A DNA stretch of 64,000 bases from positions 32,025-96,024 of the forward strand of contig JAZULV010000079.1 of NCBI GenBank assembly GCA_045603305.1, read 5' to 3'. A program made the translations under genes and the position numbers. This DNA comes from JAFRXK01 sp045603305. Its GTDB lineage: Bacteria > Bacillota > Clostridia > Lachnospirales > Lachnospiraceae. The notes under the pieces are model-generated. The model saw nothing but the letters and a program-made list of their open reading frames with translations. It made no database searches and was not told where the DNA came from. Shown here piece after piece: positions 43,915 to 53,374 of the stretch (within the stretch, counting starts at the first letter, position 1; each line of letters starts with the position of its first letter).

Positions 43915-44679
43915 ATGATACTTGCAATTGATATTGGTAACAGCAATATTGTAATTGGCTGTATTGATGAATCTAAAACCTACTTTACAGACAGGCTTGC
44001 AACTGATACACAGAAGACTGCTGCCGAATATGCTATCTTGTTTAAAAACATTCTTGAGCTTAACAACATTGCCAAGAGTGATATTGATGGCGCTATAATT
44101 TCTTCAGTAGTACCGCCTATCTCAAATACAATTATTCAGGCAATTGAAAAGGTAACCGGCATTACCGCCATGGTTATAGGTCCGGGAGTAAAGACCGGAT
44201 TAAACATCAAAATAGACAACCCGGCCCAGCTTGGAAGCGACCTTGTCGTTGCCGCTGTAGCAGCAATGGACGAATACCCTCTTCCGTTAATCATTATTGA
44301 TATGGGTACCGCTACTACCATCTCCTGCGTAGATTCTAAAGGCAACTTCCTTGGAGGAGCAATAATTCCGGGAGTTATGGTTTCCTTAGAATCACTGATC
44401 AACCGTACCTCACAGCTTCCGAAAATCAGTCTTGAAGCTCCTAAGAAAGCAATCGGAAGCAATACTATCGACTGCATGAAGAGCGGCTTGGTCCTTGCTA
44501 ATGCCTCTATGCTTGATGGTATGATTGAGAAGATGCAGGCTGAACTCGACAAAAAAGCTACAGTTGTAGCAACCGGCGGCCTCTCTCAATTTATTATTCC
44601 TCATTGCAAAAAAGATATTATATACAATGACGCCCTGTTATTAAGAGGTTTGTGGCTTATTTACCAGAAAAACCAATAG
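43915..44679 (+). CDS. coaX: Type III pantothenate kinase
   Basis: A 254-residue kinase for the first step of coenzyme A synthesis. The start ILAIDIGNSNIVIG is the phosphate-binding motif; IIDMGTATTISCVD is the catalytic ASKHA segment; GGAIIPGVMVSLESL is a family signature. It is type III (CoaX), which does not need feedback inhibition by CoA and requires a monovalent cation. The ATG has AAGGAG upstream. It is a plus-strand gene between cls and pyk and ends at a bidirectional terminator. Confidence 0.95.
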   Translation: MILAIDIGNSNIVIGCIDESKTYFTDRLATDTQKTAAEYAILFKNILELNNIAKSDIDGAIISSVVPPISNTIIQAIEKVTGITAMVIGPGVKTGLNIKIDNPAQLGSDLVVAAVAAMDEYPLPLIIIDMGTATTISCVDSKGNFLGGAIIPGVMVSLESLINRTSQLPKISLEAPKKAIGSNTIDCMKSGLVLANASMLDGMIEKMQAELDKKATVVATGGLSQFIIPHCKKDIIYNDALLLRGLWLIYQKNQ

Positions 44680-44806
44680 ATAACATTATATCTTTACACG
44701 GTATAATTGTCAAACCGATATATGTATCGTAAAACTGTGGTTAATATATCAATTTCTGCTACTTTATCATATGATAACAGCACATTTAAGAATACAGAAT
44801 GTACAA

Positions 44807-44863
44807 AACCGTCTTTTATCTTACATCCCCTACTGGCGTAGGGCTTATAAGTAAAAGACGGTT
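44807..44863. terminator. Bidirectional terminator between coaX and pyk
   Basis: Outer arms AACCGTCTTTTA / TAAAAGACGGTT (12 pairs) enclose an inner CCCTAC-TGGC-GTAGGG hairpin. The plus strand is followed by ATTTTTTATTTT and the minus strand by TTTTG, so both converging genes can stop here. Confidence 0.9.
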
Positions 44864-44868
44864 ATTTT

Positions 44869-46305
44869 TTATTTTATTGTAACAACCCTCATTACATTAG
44901 TCTCGCCGCGTTCACCGATACTTACATTCACCGTAGGAAGACCTGCCGTAAGAATTGCTATATCTCCCTTTTTAATAATACCTGACTCTCTCGCCGCCTC
45001 CACCGACTGGCTCATAATATCATTGGTATCATCATACTGGACTGTCTTTAACGGTTTAACACCCCAGTATATCTGCATAGTTCTAAGAACACTTTCTCTT
45101 GGAGATGTGCCTAATACAATCGCCTCCGGCCTAAACTGTGACACCAGTCTTGCAGTAAAACCACTCATGGTCGGAGTAATAATAGCCTTGGCATTAAGAT
45201 GGGAGGCCGTGGCAACTGTAGCATAAGCAACTGCACTGGAAGTATCCTTTTTTCGAAACATATGCTTTTTATGAAGCAGCATGTCATACTCCAGATGCTG
45301 CTCTGTAGATTCAGCAATCTGTCCCATCATCTTTAATGCTTCCAACGGGTACTTACCTACTGCCGATTCTCCCGATAACATAACCACATCAGTACCATCG
45401 TAAATAGCATTGGCCACATCAGTTACCTCAGCTCTTGTAGGCCTTGGATTTCTTATCATGGAGTCTAGCATCTGTGTTGCAGTAATTACCGGCTTAAAAG
45501 CATCATTGCACTTCTTTATAATCATCTTCTGGATATAAGGTACCTGCTCAGCGGGAATTTCAACCCCCATATCACCTCTGGCAACCATGATGCCGTCGCT
45601 GGCTTTTATAATAGAGTCGATATTATCAATACCTTCTTTATTTTCAATCTTGGCAATTACTCTGATATCAGACTTATGCTCTCTTAAAATATCCTTGATT
45701 TCATATATACAGTCTGCATTTCGCACAAAGGATGCCGCAATAAAATCAAACTCATGGCTTATACCAAATAATATGTCTGACTTGTCTTTATCTGTTATTC
45801 CGGGAAGTCTCACTCTTACATTAGGAACATTAACACCCTTACGCTCTCCCAGCTCGCCACCATTAATTATTTCACATATAATCTCCGTCCGGCTTTTTGA
45901 AATCACCTTAAGCTCTATAAGGCCATCATCAATAAGAATACTATTACCTTCTTCAACATCTTCCGGAAGGCCATCATAATTAATTGATATCCGGTCCTTA
46001 TTTCCCTCAATCTCTTCAGTGGTAAGAATTATGGTGTCGCCTTCGTGCAGAATCACTTTATTACCGCCAAAAAGCACTCCGGTTCTAATCTCAGGACCCT
46101 TGGTATCGAGAAGTGAAGCCACCGGAATACCAGTGGCCTCGCGAACTTCTTTTATCATGTTAAGTCTTCTCTCATGCTCTTCATAAGAACCATGAGAAAA
46201 GTTAAATCTGGCTATATCCATGCCGCTGCGTGCCATAGACTTTAACAGTTCAATGTTATCATCAATGTTAGGCCCAAGGGTGCAAATAATCTTCGTCTTT
46301 TTCAT
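44869..46305 (-). CDS. pyk: Pyruvate kinase
   Basis: A 478-residue glycolytic kinase that makes pyruvate and ATP from phosphoenolpyruvate. It starts KKTKIICTLGP, has MVARGDMGVEIP (substrate and K/Mg site) and KPVITATQMLDSMI. It lacks the extra C-terminal PEP-utiliser-like domain found in Bacillus and related species (about 585 residues). The ATG at 46305 is used; an in-frame TTG 15 bases upstream lies too close to its AAGGTG. It stands between coaX (converging) and the rhomboid-like gene (same strand). Confidence 0.96.
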   Translation of the reverse strand: MKKTKIICTLGPNIDDNIELLKSMARSGMDIARFNFSHGSYEEHERRLNMIKEVREATGIPVASLLDTKGPEIRTGVLFGGNKVILHEGDTIILTTEEIEGNKDRISINYDGLPEDVEEGNSILIDDGLIELKVISKSRTEIICEIINGGELGERKGVNVPNVRVRLPGITDKDKSDILFGISHEFDFIAASFVRNADCIYEIKDILREHKSDIRVIAKIENKEGIDNIDSIIKASDGIMVARGDMGVEIPAEQVPYIQKMIIKKCNDAFKPVITATQMLDSMIRNPRPTRAEVTDVANAIYDGTDVVMLSGESAVGKYPLEALKMMGQIAESTEQHLEYDMLLHKKHMFRKKDTSSAVAYATVATASHLNAKAIITPTMSGFTARLVSQFRPEAIVLGTSPRESVLRTMQIYWGVKPLKTVQYDDTNDIMSQSVEAARESGIIKKGDIAILTAGLPTVNVSIGERGETNVMRVVTIK

Positions 46306-46374
46306 ATAAATCTTCAACACCTTTTCTTAAATTTACTAATATAAAATGCGGCCGCACAGCTCTGGCTATATTAT

Positions 46375-47217
46375 TTATTTATTATCGTCAGTAATATGAA
46401 CATGGGTATACAGATGCTCCATACAATATTCTCTTCCCCCCAGACACTTAGAGCAATATCTGAACTCTAAATCAGTATTGTCAATATCAGTCTGCCCACA
46501 AATAGTACATTTATGATTGTGCTGTCCAAACTTCATCTGGGCTGTCATCATCTCTGTCTTAAACTTTACTTTCTGCTTCATGACCTTAGGCGAAGCCCAC
46601 TGCTGCTTCCTCGTCACAATAAAGAACACAATAAAATTAAGAGTACACATAACTATCATAAGTGCTGTTGCCCAGTCTTTGCTGATAATAGCCATTACAA
46701 AACTAATTACAAACACTAAGCTTTCAATTATACCCAATACTTTTGCCTTAATCGGAATAAGGTATAACAGTAAAAACTTAGTATCAGGAAATGTTGCCGC
46801 AAAAGCAATAAACAATGACCAATTCAAATACTCAGTCGTAACAAGTGCAGACCCATGCCATATAAAATAAACAATAAAAGCTCCAATTATATGGAACAAT
46901 ATGCCTGATATAAAGTAAACATTAAATCTAAAGCTTCCCCATACACGCTCTAAAGTACTTCCGATATTGTAGAACACATATGTCATAACCAATGACCAGA
47001 ATATACCGCCTCCTGTTGGGTAAACAATAAATGTTACCAGTCTCCACACTTCACCATGCAAAATCTCCTGAATATTTAACGATAAATGAAGCCAGTAAAA
47101 ACCAGGATCAACAACGCTGATAACCAACCCAACTCCATATAAAATTGTAATGTAAAGCATCAGATTCTTTACAGCATATTTATTCATTTTTCTTTCAAAC
47201 TTTCCAAACCAGTTCAA
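46375..47217 (-). CDS. Rhomboid-like membrane protein with zinc-ribbon tail
   Basis: A 280-residue protein with about six transmembrane helices. HGEVWRLVTFIVYPTGGG is the typical WRxxT motif of rhomboids in loop 1. The catalytic GxSx and downstream His motifs of active rhomboid proteases are not found: the matching part reads LNWSLFIAFAATFPD. The C-terminal tail carries a Cys-rich zinc ribbon (CTICGQ and YCSKC, then CMEH). It is probably an inactive rhomboid-like protein. The start is a TTG at 47217 preceded by AAAGAGG; a near-consensus promoter stands upstream. Function unknown. Confidence 0.78.
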   Translation of the reverse strand: MNWFGKFERKMNKYAVKNLMLYITILYGVGLVISVVDPGFYWLHLSLNIQEILHGEVWRLVTFIVYPTGGGIFWSLVMTYVFYNIGSTLERVWGSFRFNVYFISGILFHIIGAFIVYFIWHGSALVTTEYLNWSLFIAFAATFPDTKFLLLYLIPIKAKVLGIIESLVFVISFVMAIISKDWATALMIVMCTLNFIVFFIVTRKQQWASPKVMKQKVKFKTEMMTAQMKFGQHNHKCTICGQTDIDNTDLEFRYCSKCLGGREYCMEHLYTHVHITDDNK

Positions 47218-47278
47218 TGCTACAACCTCTTTCTTATTATATCAAACAATTGATTTTTAATTCTCTTCAAACAATCTA

Positions 47279-47307
47279 ATTATATGTATTATCTATTGCT
47301 TTGTCAA
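47279..47307 (-). promoter_or_regulatory. Consensus promoter of the rhomboid-like gene
   Basis: TTGACA (47307-47302) and TATAAT (47284-47279) are 17 bases apart on the minus strand, about 60 bases upstream of the start. Confidence 0.75.
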
Positions 47308-47523
47308 ACCCTTACAACTTATCTTTAGTATATATTTATAAAGTAATAAAAAGTTAATTTTCATCTTGAAATAATGGTATTTTGTACATAAATAATTTAT
47401 TTTTTTTAAACTTTTTTAAATTTTCGCCATATTGCAATTAAAATTCAAAAGTAATATAATTATCAAGATTGTTTGCTTTAGCAAGATGATTTATTAAACT
47501 GTAATTCATTCTGTTTAAGCATA

Positions 47524-47551
47524 TTGATAGACGCATTCTGCGTACTATACA
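47524..47551 (+). promoter_or_regulatory. Promoter of the activase gene with overlapping palindrome
   Basis: TTGATA (47524-47529) and TATACA (47546-47551) are 16 bases apart. The spacer contains ACGCA-TTC-TGCGT (47531-47543), a likely operator position. The ATG is about 24 bases after the -10 box. Confidence 0.5.
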
Positions 47552-47574
47552 CAATAAAGAAATGGGTGTGATGT

Positions 47575-50500
47575 ATGACAAATTATAAGACACTCGGAAT
47601 AGATATTGGTTCCACTACTGTTAAAATTGCAATTCTTGACGAGAATAACCAGCTTCTATTTTCCGAATACAAAAGACACTATGCAAATATTCAGGAAACA
47701 TTAGCCCTGCTGCTTGACATGGCAATGGATAAACTTGGCGATGTGACCCTCTGTCCTGTTATTACAGGCTCCGGTGGTCTTACTATTTCCAAGCATCTTA
47801 ATACGCCTTTCGTTCAGGAAGTAGTTGCAGTATCAACATCTCTTGAAGATTATGCACCTCATACCGACGTTGCTATCGAGCTTGGCGGCGAGGACGCTAA
47901 GATTATTTATTTTACAAACGGTATTGACCAGAGAATGAATGGTATCTGTGCCGGTGGTACAGGTTCATTTATTGACCAGATGGCTTCTCTTTTACAGACT
48001 GACGCTGCCGGTCTCAATGAATATGCCAAGAATTACAAGGCTATCTATCCTATTGCCGCCAGATGCGGTGTATTTGCTAAAACTGATATCCAGCCACTTA
48101 TCAACGAGGGAGCTACCAAGGAAGACCTTGCAGCATCTATCTTCCAGGCTGTAGTTAACCAGACCATCAGCGGTCTTGCCTGTGGTAAGCCTATCCGCGG
48201 AAAGGTCGCATTCTTAGGCGGTCCGCTCTACTTCCTTACTGAGTTAAAGGCAGCATTTATTAGAACTCTTAATCTTAACGATGACATGGTAGTTGCACCG
48301 GAAAATCCACATCTTTTCGCTGCTATTGGTGCTGCCATGAATGCAAAGCCTGAGACTAACGTATCTATCAAAGATTTATACGACAGGCTTAACACCGGTA
48401 TTGAGATGGACTTTGAGATTAAAAGACTTGACCCTCTCTTTAAGAACTTCGATGAATACAATTCATTTATTGATCGTCATAGTAAACACTCTGTTAAAAA
48501 AGCTGAATTATCTACATATAGCGGCAACTGTTATTTAGGAATAGATGCGGGCTCAACCACTACAAAGGTTGCTCTCGTAGGTGAAGATGGTACTCTTCTC
48601 TACTCTTTCTATTCAAATAATAACGGCAGCCCTCTTGCAACTACAATCCGCGCCATGGAAGAAATCAACGAGCTTCTTCCTAAAGACGCTAAGATTGTGT
48701 ACTCCTGCTCTACCGGCTACGGTGAAGCGCTTATTAAGGCAGCACTTATGCTTGATGAAGGCGAGGTTGAGACTGTATCTCATTATTATGCTGCTTCTTT
48801 CTTTGAGCCTGACGTAGACTGTATCCTTGATATCGGTGGTCAGGATATGAAGTGTATTAAGATTAGAAATCACACCGTTGACAACGTGCTTCTTAACGAG
48901 GCCTGCTCCTCGGGCTGTGGTTCATTTATCGAAACCTTTGCAAAGTCCCTCAACTTCAGTGTAGAGGATTTTGCCCAGGAGGCTTTATTTGCCCAGAACC
49001 CAATTGATCTCGGTACCCGCTGTACCGTATTTATGAATTCCAATGTAAAACAGGCACAGAAGGAAGGGGCTTCCGTTGCTGATATTTCTGCCGGTCTTGC
49101 TTACTCAGTAATAAAAAATGCTCTTTTCAAGGTTATTAAGATTACCAATGCCAAGGACCTTGGAAAAAAAGTTGTTGTTCAGGGTGGTACCTTCTACAAT
49201 AACGCTGTTCTTAAGAGTTTCGAAAATATCGCAGGCTGTGAAGCAGTCCGTCCGGACATTGCAGGTATCATGGGTGCTTTTGGTGCAGCCCTAGTTGCCC
49301 GTGAAAGATACGACGCTTCAAAGACTACCACTATGCTTCCTATCGAAGACATACTTAACTTAACCTTTGAAACATCTCTTACAAGATGTAAGGGCTGTAC
49401 AAATAACTGCCTGCTGACTATTAATAAGTTCAGTAACGGCAGACGATACATAACAGGTAACAGATGCGAGCGTGGTGTAGGCGGCGAAAAGAACAAAGAC
49501 AACGTACCTAACCTCTTTGAATACAAATATCAGAGAATGTTTAACTACGAGCCTTTAAGCGAAGAAGAAGCTACCCGTGGCACTGTAGGTATACCTCGTG
49601 TACTTAATATGTATGAGAACTATCCTTTCTGGGCTACCTTCTTTAAGAAATTAGGCTTTAGAACAGTACTTTCACCAGATTCCTCCCGTAAGATTTACGA
49701 GCTTGGTATCGAATCAATTCCAAGCGAATCCGAGTGCTACCCGGCAAAGCTGGCTCATGGTCATATCAGCTGGCTTATAAATAACGGTATCAAATTTATC
49801 TTCTACCCTTGTATACCTTACGAGCGCAACGAAACAAAGGAGGCACAGAACCATTACAACTGCCCTATCGTTACCTCTTACCCTGAGAACATCAAGAACA
49901 ACGTTGAAGAGCTCCGTGACAACGATATAAAGTTCATGAATCCATTTATGGCATTCACTGATGAGAATATTCTTACAAAGAGACTTGTAGATATATTCAC
50001 CAAGGAATTCTCTATTTCGGCTTCAGAAGTAAGCACTGCTGCCCATGCGGCATGGAATGAGCTTATTTCCTCCCGTAAAGATATGATGAAGAAGGGTGAA
50101 GAAACCCTTGAATACTTAAAAGAGACCGGCCGCCGAGGAATTGTGCTTGCCGGCCGTCCATACCACGTTGACCCGGAAATCAACCACGGTATTCCTGAAT
50201 TAATCAACTCCTACGGTATTGCAGTCTTAACTGAGGACTCTATTTCCCACCTTGCTAAGGTAGAGAGACCTATCGTAGTTATGGACCAGTGGATGTATCA
50301 CTCAAGACTTTACTCTGCGGCAAGCTTTGTAAAGACTCAGGATAACTTGGATTTAATCCAGCTCAATTCCTTTGGCTGTGGTCTTGATGCGGTAACTACC
50401 GACCAGGTGAATGATATCCTCACAGGTTCAGACAAGATTTATACAGTCCTTAAAATCGACGAGGTAAATAACTTAGGAGCAGCCAGAATACGTATCCGTT

Positions 50501-51831
50501 CACTCATCTCTGCAATCCGCGTCCGTGAAGCGAAGATGGAGAAAAGAACTATTAACTCCGCAGCTATTGAGCGTGTTGAATTCACACAGGAAATGAGAGA
50601 ATCCGGTTATACCATTCTCTTCCCACAGATGTCTCCTATACATTTTGATATATTAGAGCCGGCACTTCGCTCCTGCGGCTATAATTTAGTTGCTCTGCCG
50701 GAATCCCAGAGTGGTCGTTCAGCAGTTGATATAGGACTTCAGTATGTTAATAATGATGCCTGCTATCCTTCTCTTATCGTTATCGGTCAGATTATGGAGG
50801 CACTGCTTTCAGACAGATACGATGTAAATAAAACTGCGGTTATCATAACCCAGACCGGTGGCGGCTGTCGTGCTTCAAACTATATTGGTTTTATACGCCG
50901 TGCCCTTAAGAAAGCCGGCATGGAGCAGATTCCGGTTATATCCTTAAGTGTACAGGGCATCGAAAAGAATTCAGGCCTTAAGTACACTGTACCAATGCTT
51001 ATGAAGGCTATGCAGGCCATAATTTACGGTGATATATTTATGAGGGCTCTCTACAGAGTACGTCCTTATGAACTGGAACCAGGCTCTGCAAATGCATTGC
51101 ACGAAAAGTGGAAAGCAAGATGTATTAAATCTCTCACAAAGAAGAGCGTTGCAATGGGTGAATACAAGAAGAACATCAGAGGTATCATTCGAGACTTTGA
51201 TAACCTTCCTATTGATGAGAATTTAAAGAAGCCTCGTGTTGGTATTGTCGGAGAAATTCTTGTTAAGTTCCTTCCTCTGGCTAACAACCACCTGGTTGAA
51301 CTCCTTGAGCAGGAAGGTGCTGAAGCAGTAATGCCGGACCTTATGGACTTCTTATTGTACAGTTTCTACAATACAAACTTCAAGGCAGACAACCTCGGTA
51401 CCAAGCGTTCTACTGCCATGCTTTGTAACCTGGGTATCAGGTTCATCGAATACATGCGTAGTACCGCAAGAAAAGAATTTGAAAAGAGCAAGCGTTTCGA
51501 CCCGCCTGCAAGAATTGAGAAGCTGGCTAACTATGCAAAGGACTTCGTATCTCTCGGTAACCAGACCGGTGAAGGCTGGTTCTTAACCGGTGAAATGCTC
51601 GAGCTGATACACAGCGGTGCACCGAATATCGTATGTACCCAGCCATTTGCCTGCCTTCCTAACCACATCGTAGGTAAGGGAGTTATTAAGGAGCTGAGAC
51701 ATCAGTATCCTGATTCAAATATAATCGCTGTAGACTACGACCCTGGTGCCAGCGAGGTAAACCAGCTTAACCGAATTAAGCTCATGCTTTCTACAGCACA
51801 GAAGAATATGAAGAAGCAGGAGAATAATTAA
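47575..51831 (+). CDS. Giant 2-hydroxyacyl-CoA dehydratase activase-type protein
   Basis: A 1418-residue soluble protein. Residues 1-290 are a BadF/BcrA-type ASKHA ATPase (GIDIGSTTVKIAILD, then GICAGGTGSFID near 123). A second ASKHA copy spans about 320-580 (GIDAGSTTTKVALVG, then ACSSGCGSF near 441, whose Cys fit the [4Fe-4S] ligands). A CKGCTNNC motif is near residue 604. DUF2229-like and HgdB-like regions (about 640-1390, including GRPYHVDPEINHGIPE) complete it. Classical activators are about 260 residues; this is a known long-fusion form in Clostridia. The chemistry is predicted: ATP-driven one-electron reduction of a dehydratase or similar partner. No dehydratase genes are adjacent. Confidence 0.87.
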   Translation: MTNYKTLGIDIGSTTVKIAILDENNQLLFSEYKRHYANIQETLALLLDMAMDKLGDVTLCPVITGSGGLTISKHLNTPFVQEVVAVSTSLEDYAPHTDVAIELGGEDAKIIYFTNGIDQRMNGICAGGTGSFIDQMASLLQTDAAGLNEYAKNYKAIYPIAARCGVFAKTDIQPLINEGATKEDLAASIFQAVVNQTISGLACGKPIRGKVAFLGGPLYFLTELKAAFIRTLNLNDDMVVAPENPHLFAAIGAAMNAKPETNVSIKDLYDRLNTGIEMDFEIKRLDPLFKNFDEYNSFIDRHSKHSVKKAELSTYSGNCYLGIDAGSTTTKVALVGEDGTLLYSFYSNNNGSPLATTIRAMEEINELLPKDAKIVYSCSTGYGEALIKAALMLDEGEVETVSHYYAASFFEPDVDCILDIGGQDMKCIKIRNHTVDNVLLNEACSSGCGSFIETFAKSLNFSVEDFAQEALFAQNPIDLGTRCTVFMNSNVKQAQKEGASVADISAGLAYSVIKNALFKVIKITNAKDLGKKVVVQGGTFYNNAVLKSFENIAGCEAVRPDIAGIMGAFGAALVARERYDASKTTTMLPIEDILNLTFETSLTRCKGCTNNCLLTINKFSNGRRYITGNRCERGVGGEKNKDNVPNLFEYKYQRMFNYEPLSEEEATRGTVGIPRVLNMYENYPFWATFFKKLGFRTVLSPDSSRKIYELGIESIPSESECYPAKLAHGHISWLINNGIKFIFYPCIPYERNETKEAQNHYNCPIVTSYPENIKNNVEELRDNDIKFMNPFMAFTDENILTKRLVDIFTKEFSISASEVSTAAHAAWNELISSRKDMMKKGEETLEYLKETGRRGIVLAGRPYHVDPEINHGIPELINSYGIAVLTEDSISHLAKVERPIVVMDQWMYHSRLYSAASFVKTQDNLDLIQLNSFGCGLDAVTTDQVNDILTGSDKIYTVLKIDEVNNLGAARIRIRSLISAIRVREAKMEKRTINSAAIERVEFTQEMRESGYTILFPQMSPIHFDILEPALRSCGYNLVALPESQSGRSAVDIGLQYVNNDACYPSLIVIGQIMEALLSDRYDVNKTAVIITQTGGGCRASNYIGFIRRALKKAGMEQIPVISLSVQGIEKNSGLKYTVPMLMKAMQAIIYGDIFMRALYRVRPYELEPGSANALHEKWKARCIKSLTKKSVAMGEYKKNIRGIIRDFDNLPIDENLKKPRVGIVGEILVKFLPLANNHLVELLEQEGAEAVMPDLMDFLLYSFYNTNFKADNLGTKRSTAMLCNLGIRFIEYMRSTARKEFEKSKRFDPPARIEKLANYAKDFVSLGNQTGEGWFLTGEMLELIHSGAPNIVCTQPFACLPNHIVGKGVIKELRHQYPDSNIIAVDYDPGASEVNQLNRIKLMLSTAQKNMKKQENN

Positions 51832-51849
51832 TACATATATTCTAAAAGA

Positions 51850-51878
51850 GCAGCAATAGATGACCCATCTACTGCTGC
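51850..51878. terminator. Bidirectional terminator after the activase gene
   Basis: Arms GCAGCA and TGCTGC plus inner TAGAT / ATCTA give an 11-pair stem. T-rich runs follow on both strands, so it can end transcripts from either gene. Confidence 0.8.
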
Positions 51879-51904
51879 TTCTTTGGTTCGTGTAAAATTA
51901 TAAA

Positions 51905-52744
51905 TTATTCTTCTATAAACCTTCCAACTGCTAATACATTTTCCACAACATCTTCGAATCGCAGATGTGATGAATAGGCATTTTCTGCTATGTAGTTATT
52001 CCAAAGCTTACGTAGAGCTTCTTCTTCACGAATTTCTTCACAGATTTCCTTATATTCTGTCAGCTCTTCCAGTGAACCTCTCTTAATCGCTGTATGCTTT
52101 ACCGCAAGTCTGAGAATATCTTTTCGAACTTCTGCTTTCCTGGTTTGGAACAAAACAAACAGATCATAAAAATCTCTAGCTCTGGTATTTCCAATATTTC
52201 TCCTTATGATTGTTTCATACTTCTCAGCAAGAATCGTCTCAAGTGTATATGCCATTACAGGAACCAACTTCTCCTCAAACATCATCTTATAAGAATACTC
52301 AACAGCAGCCGGTGTTATCTTATCTCCGGTTGTTATATCTATTTTCATGGGATTATTTACTTTCCCATAGCTAGCCTTTAAATGTACACGAAAATTATTA
52401 TATACATCGTCATCTCGTATTGGCTCCATTTTTATAAAATCAAATACTATACTATCATTAACATCAATTGAAATAATCTTTTTGATAATATCTCGTATTG
52501 CACCTTCTTCCATAGGAATTCCTCTGACAGTCGTATCCATATCCATTGTAGTACGCTCAGTAATCCCAATCATAGATGAAATCAAAAGTCCACCTTTCAA
52601 AATAAAATTCCCTTTATATTCGGAAACTGATAATCTCTCCAGTATTCTTTCAAACAAGAACATCTGTAACACCTCTTGTGGTAAGAGATTATTCTTCTTT
52701 GCAATATTGCGAATCGCACCCTTTAACTGTTCCGGTGTCTTCAT
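51905..52744 (-). CDS. abiEii: AbiEii/AbiGii-family nucleotidyltransferase toxin
   Basis: A 279-residue nucleotidyltransferase. FILKGGLLISSM is the GGxLL-like start of the DNA polymerase beta-type fold and RTTMDMDTTVRG supplies the catalytic acidic DxD. The C-terminal region has ILAEKYETIIRRNIG and RARDFYDLFVL, typical of AbiEii. AbiEii-type toxins attach nucleotides to targets such as tRNA and give abortive phage infection. It is 12 bases downstream of the AbiEi-like antitoxin gene on the same strand. It may act in phage defence, or by analogy only in growth arrest. The ATG has GGAG 6 bases upstream. Confidence 0.9.
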   Translation of the reverse strand: MKTPEQLKGAIRNIAKKNNLLPQEVLQMFLFERILERLSVSEYKGNFILKGGLLISSMIGITERTTMDMDTTVRGIPMEEGAIRDIIKKIISIDVNDSIVFDFIKMEPIRDDDVYNNFRVHLKASYGKVNNPMKIDITTGDKITPAAVEYSYKMMFEEKLVPVMAYTLETILAEKYETIIRRNIGNTRARDFYDLFVLFQTRKAEVRKDILRLAVKHTAIKRGSLEELTEYKEICEEIREEEALRKLWNNYIAENAYSSHLRFEDVVENVLAVGRFIEE

Positions 52745-52756
52745 AAGAATTCTCCT

Positions 52757-53374
52757 TTACGTTAATATGTCCATATAGTCACGAATTTTATCTTCTATCC
52801 TAAATAACTTCGCATATTTAAGTATTCTTCTTATGTTATATTGTCCGCTAAAATACTCCTTAATAGCCTGAATATATAGTTGTTTATCTACTTGTCTCTT
52901 TAGCATCACCATATCGCAAATACATCTTTCTTTGTCGTACAACAATACTTTATTACCAAAACTATTCTCTGTCTCTGTAATGCCGATATTCCATACATCC
53001 TTTTGTACATAATGAAATTTCACCTTAGGATTATCTTTTTTTATTCTCGTACTGTTAAATCCCTGAGGAACAGTCACACTAATTACATGTGGAACACGGT
53101 CGGACATTCCCCATAAGTAAAGTGCTGTTCCATAAGAAAAAATCATTTTTTCACTTCTCTTTTGTAACATTGCATATTCGTCCGGAAATTCCGATGCCAG
53201 AGAATATATTCCCTTTGACTCCTTAATAAGTTTTCCTTCATCTACAAACCTTTTTATTACACCTCTGTATATACCTGCATCCTCTACCTGTTTTGTTTCA
53301 ATTATTCCGGAAGATTTTTCGCCAATTTCAGTTATTGTTCTAAATATCTCATCAAAATTGTTTCTACCAGACAT
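52757..53374 (-). CDS. abiEi: AbiEi-family antitoxin/transcriptional regulator
   Basis: A 205-residue protein matching type IV antitoxin AbiEi: a winged-helix N-terminal part (about 15-60, IIETKQVEDAGIYRGVIKRFVDEGKLI...KGIYSLAS) followed by the SYGTALYLWGMSDRVPHVISVTVPQG region typical of AbiEi_4. AbiEi represses its own operon and neutralises AbiEii activity without a stable complex. The ATG at 53374 follows AGGCGG by 8 bases; a GTG 9 bases upstream is possible. Paired with abiEii it is a complete system. Confidence 0.9.
   Translation of the reverse strand: MSGRNNFDEIFRTITEIGEKSSGIIETKQVEDAGIYRGVIKRFVDEGKLIKESKGIYSLASEFPDEYAMLQKRSEKMIFSYGTALYLWGMSDRVPHVISVTVPQGFNSTRIKKDNPKVKFHYVQKDVWNIGITETENSFGNKVLLYDKERCICDMVMLKRQVDKQLYIQAIKEYFSGQYNIRRILKYAKLFRIEDKIRDYMDILT

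Larger units (their letters stand above)
47218..47574. other. 357-base divergent intergenic region
   Basis: It holds the minus-strand consensus promoter (47279-47307) and a plus-strand promoter candidate (47524-47551) that overlaps a perfect inverted repeat (47531-47543). An AT-rich T-tract run is at about 47397-47425. I see no gene in it. Confidence 0.65.

Noticed and set aside
46347..46356. TGCGGCCGCA palindrome in AT-rich DNA upstream of pyk
   Set aside because: A GC-rich 10-base palindrome alone, without a promoter or other copies, is weak evidence of an operator.
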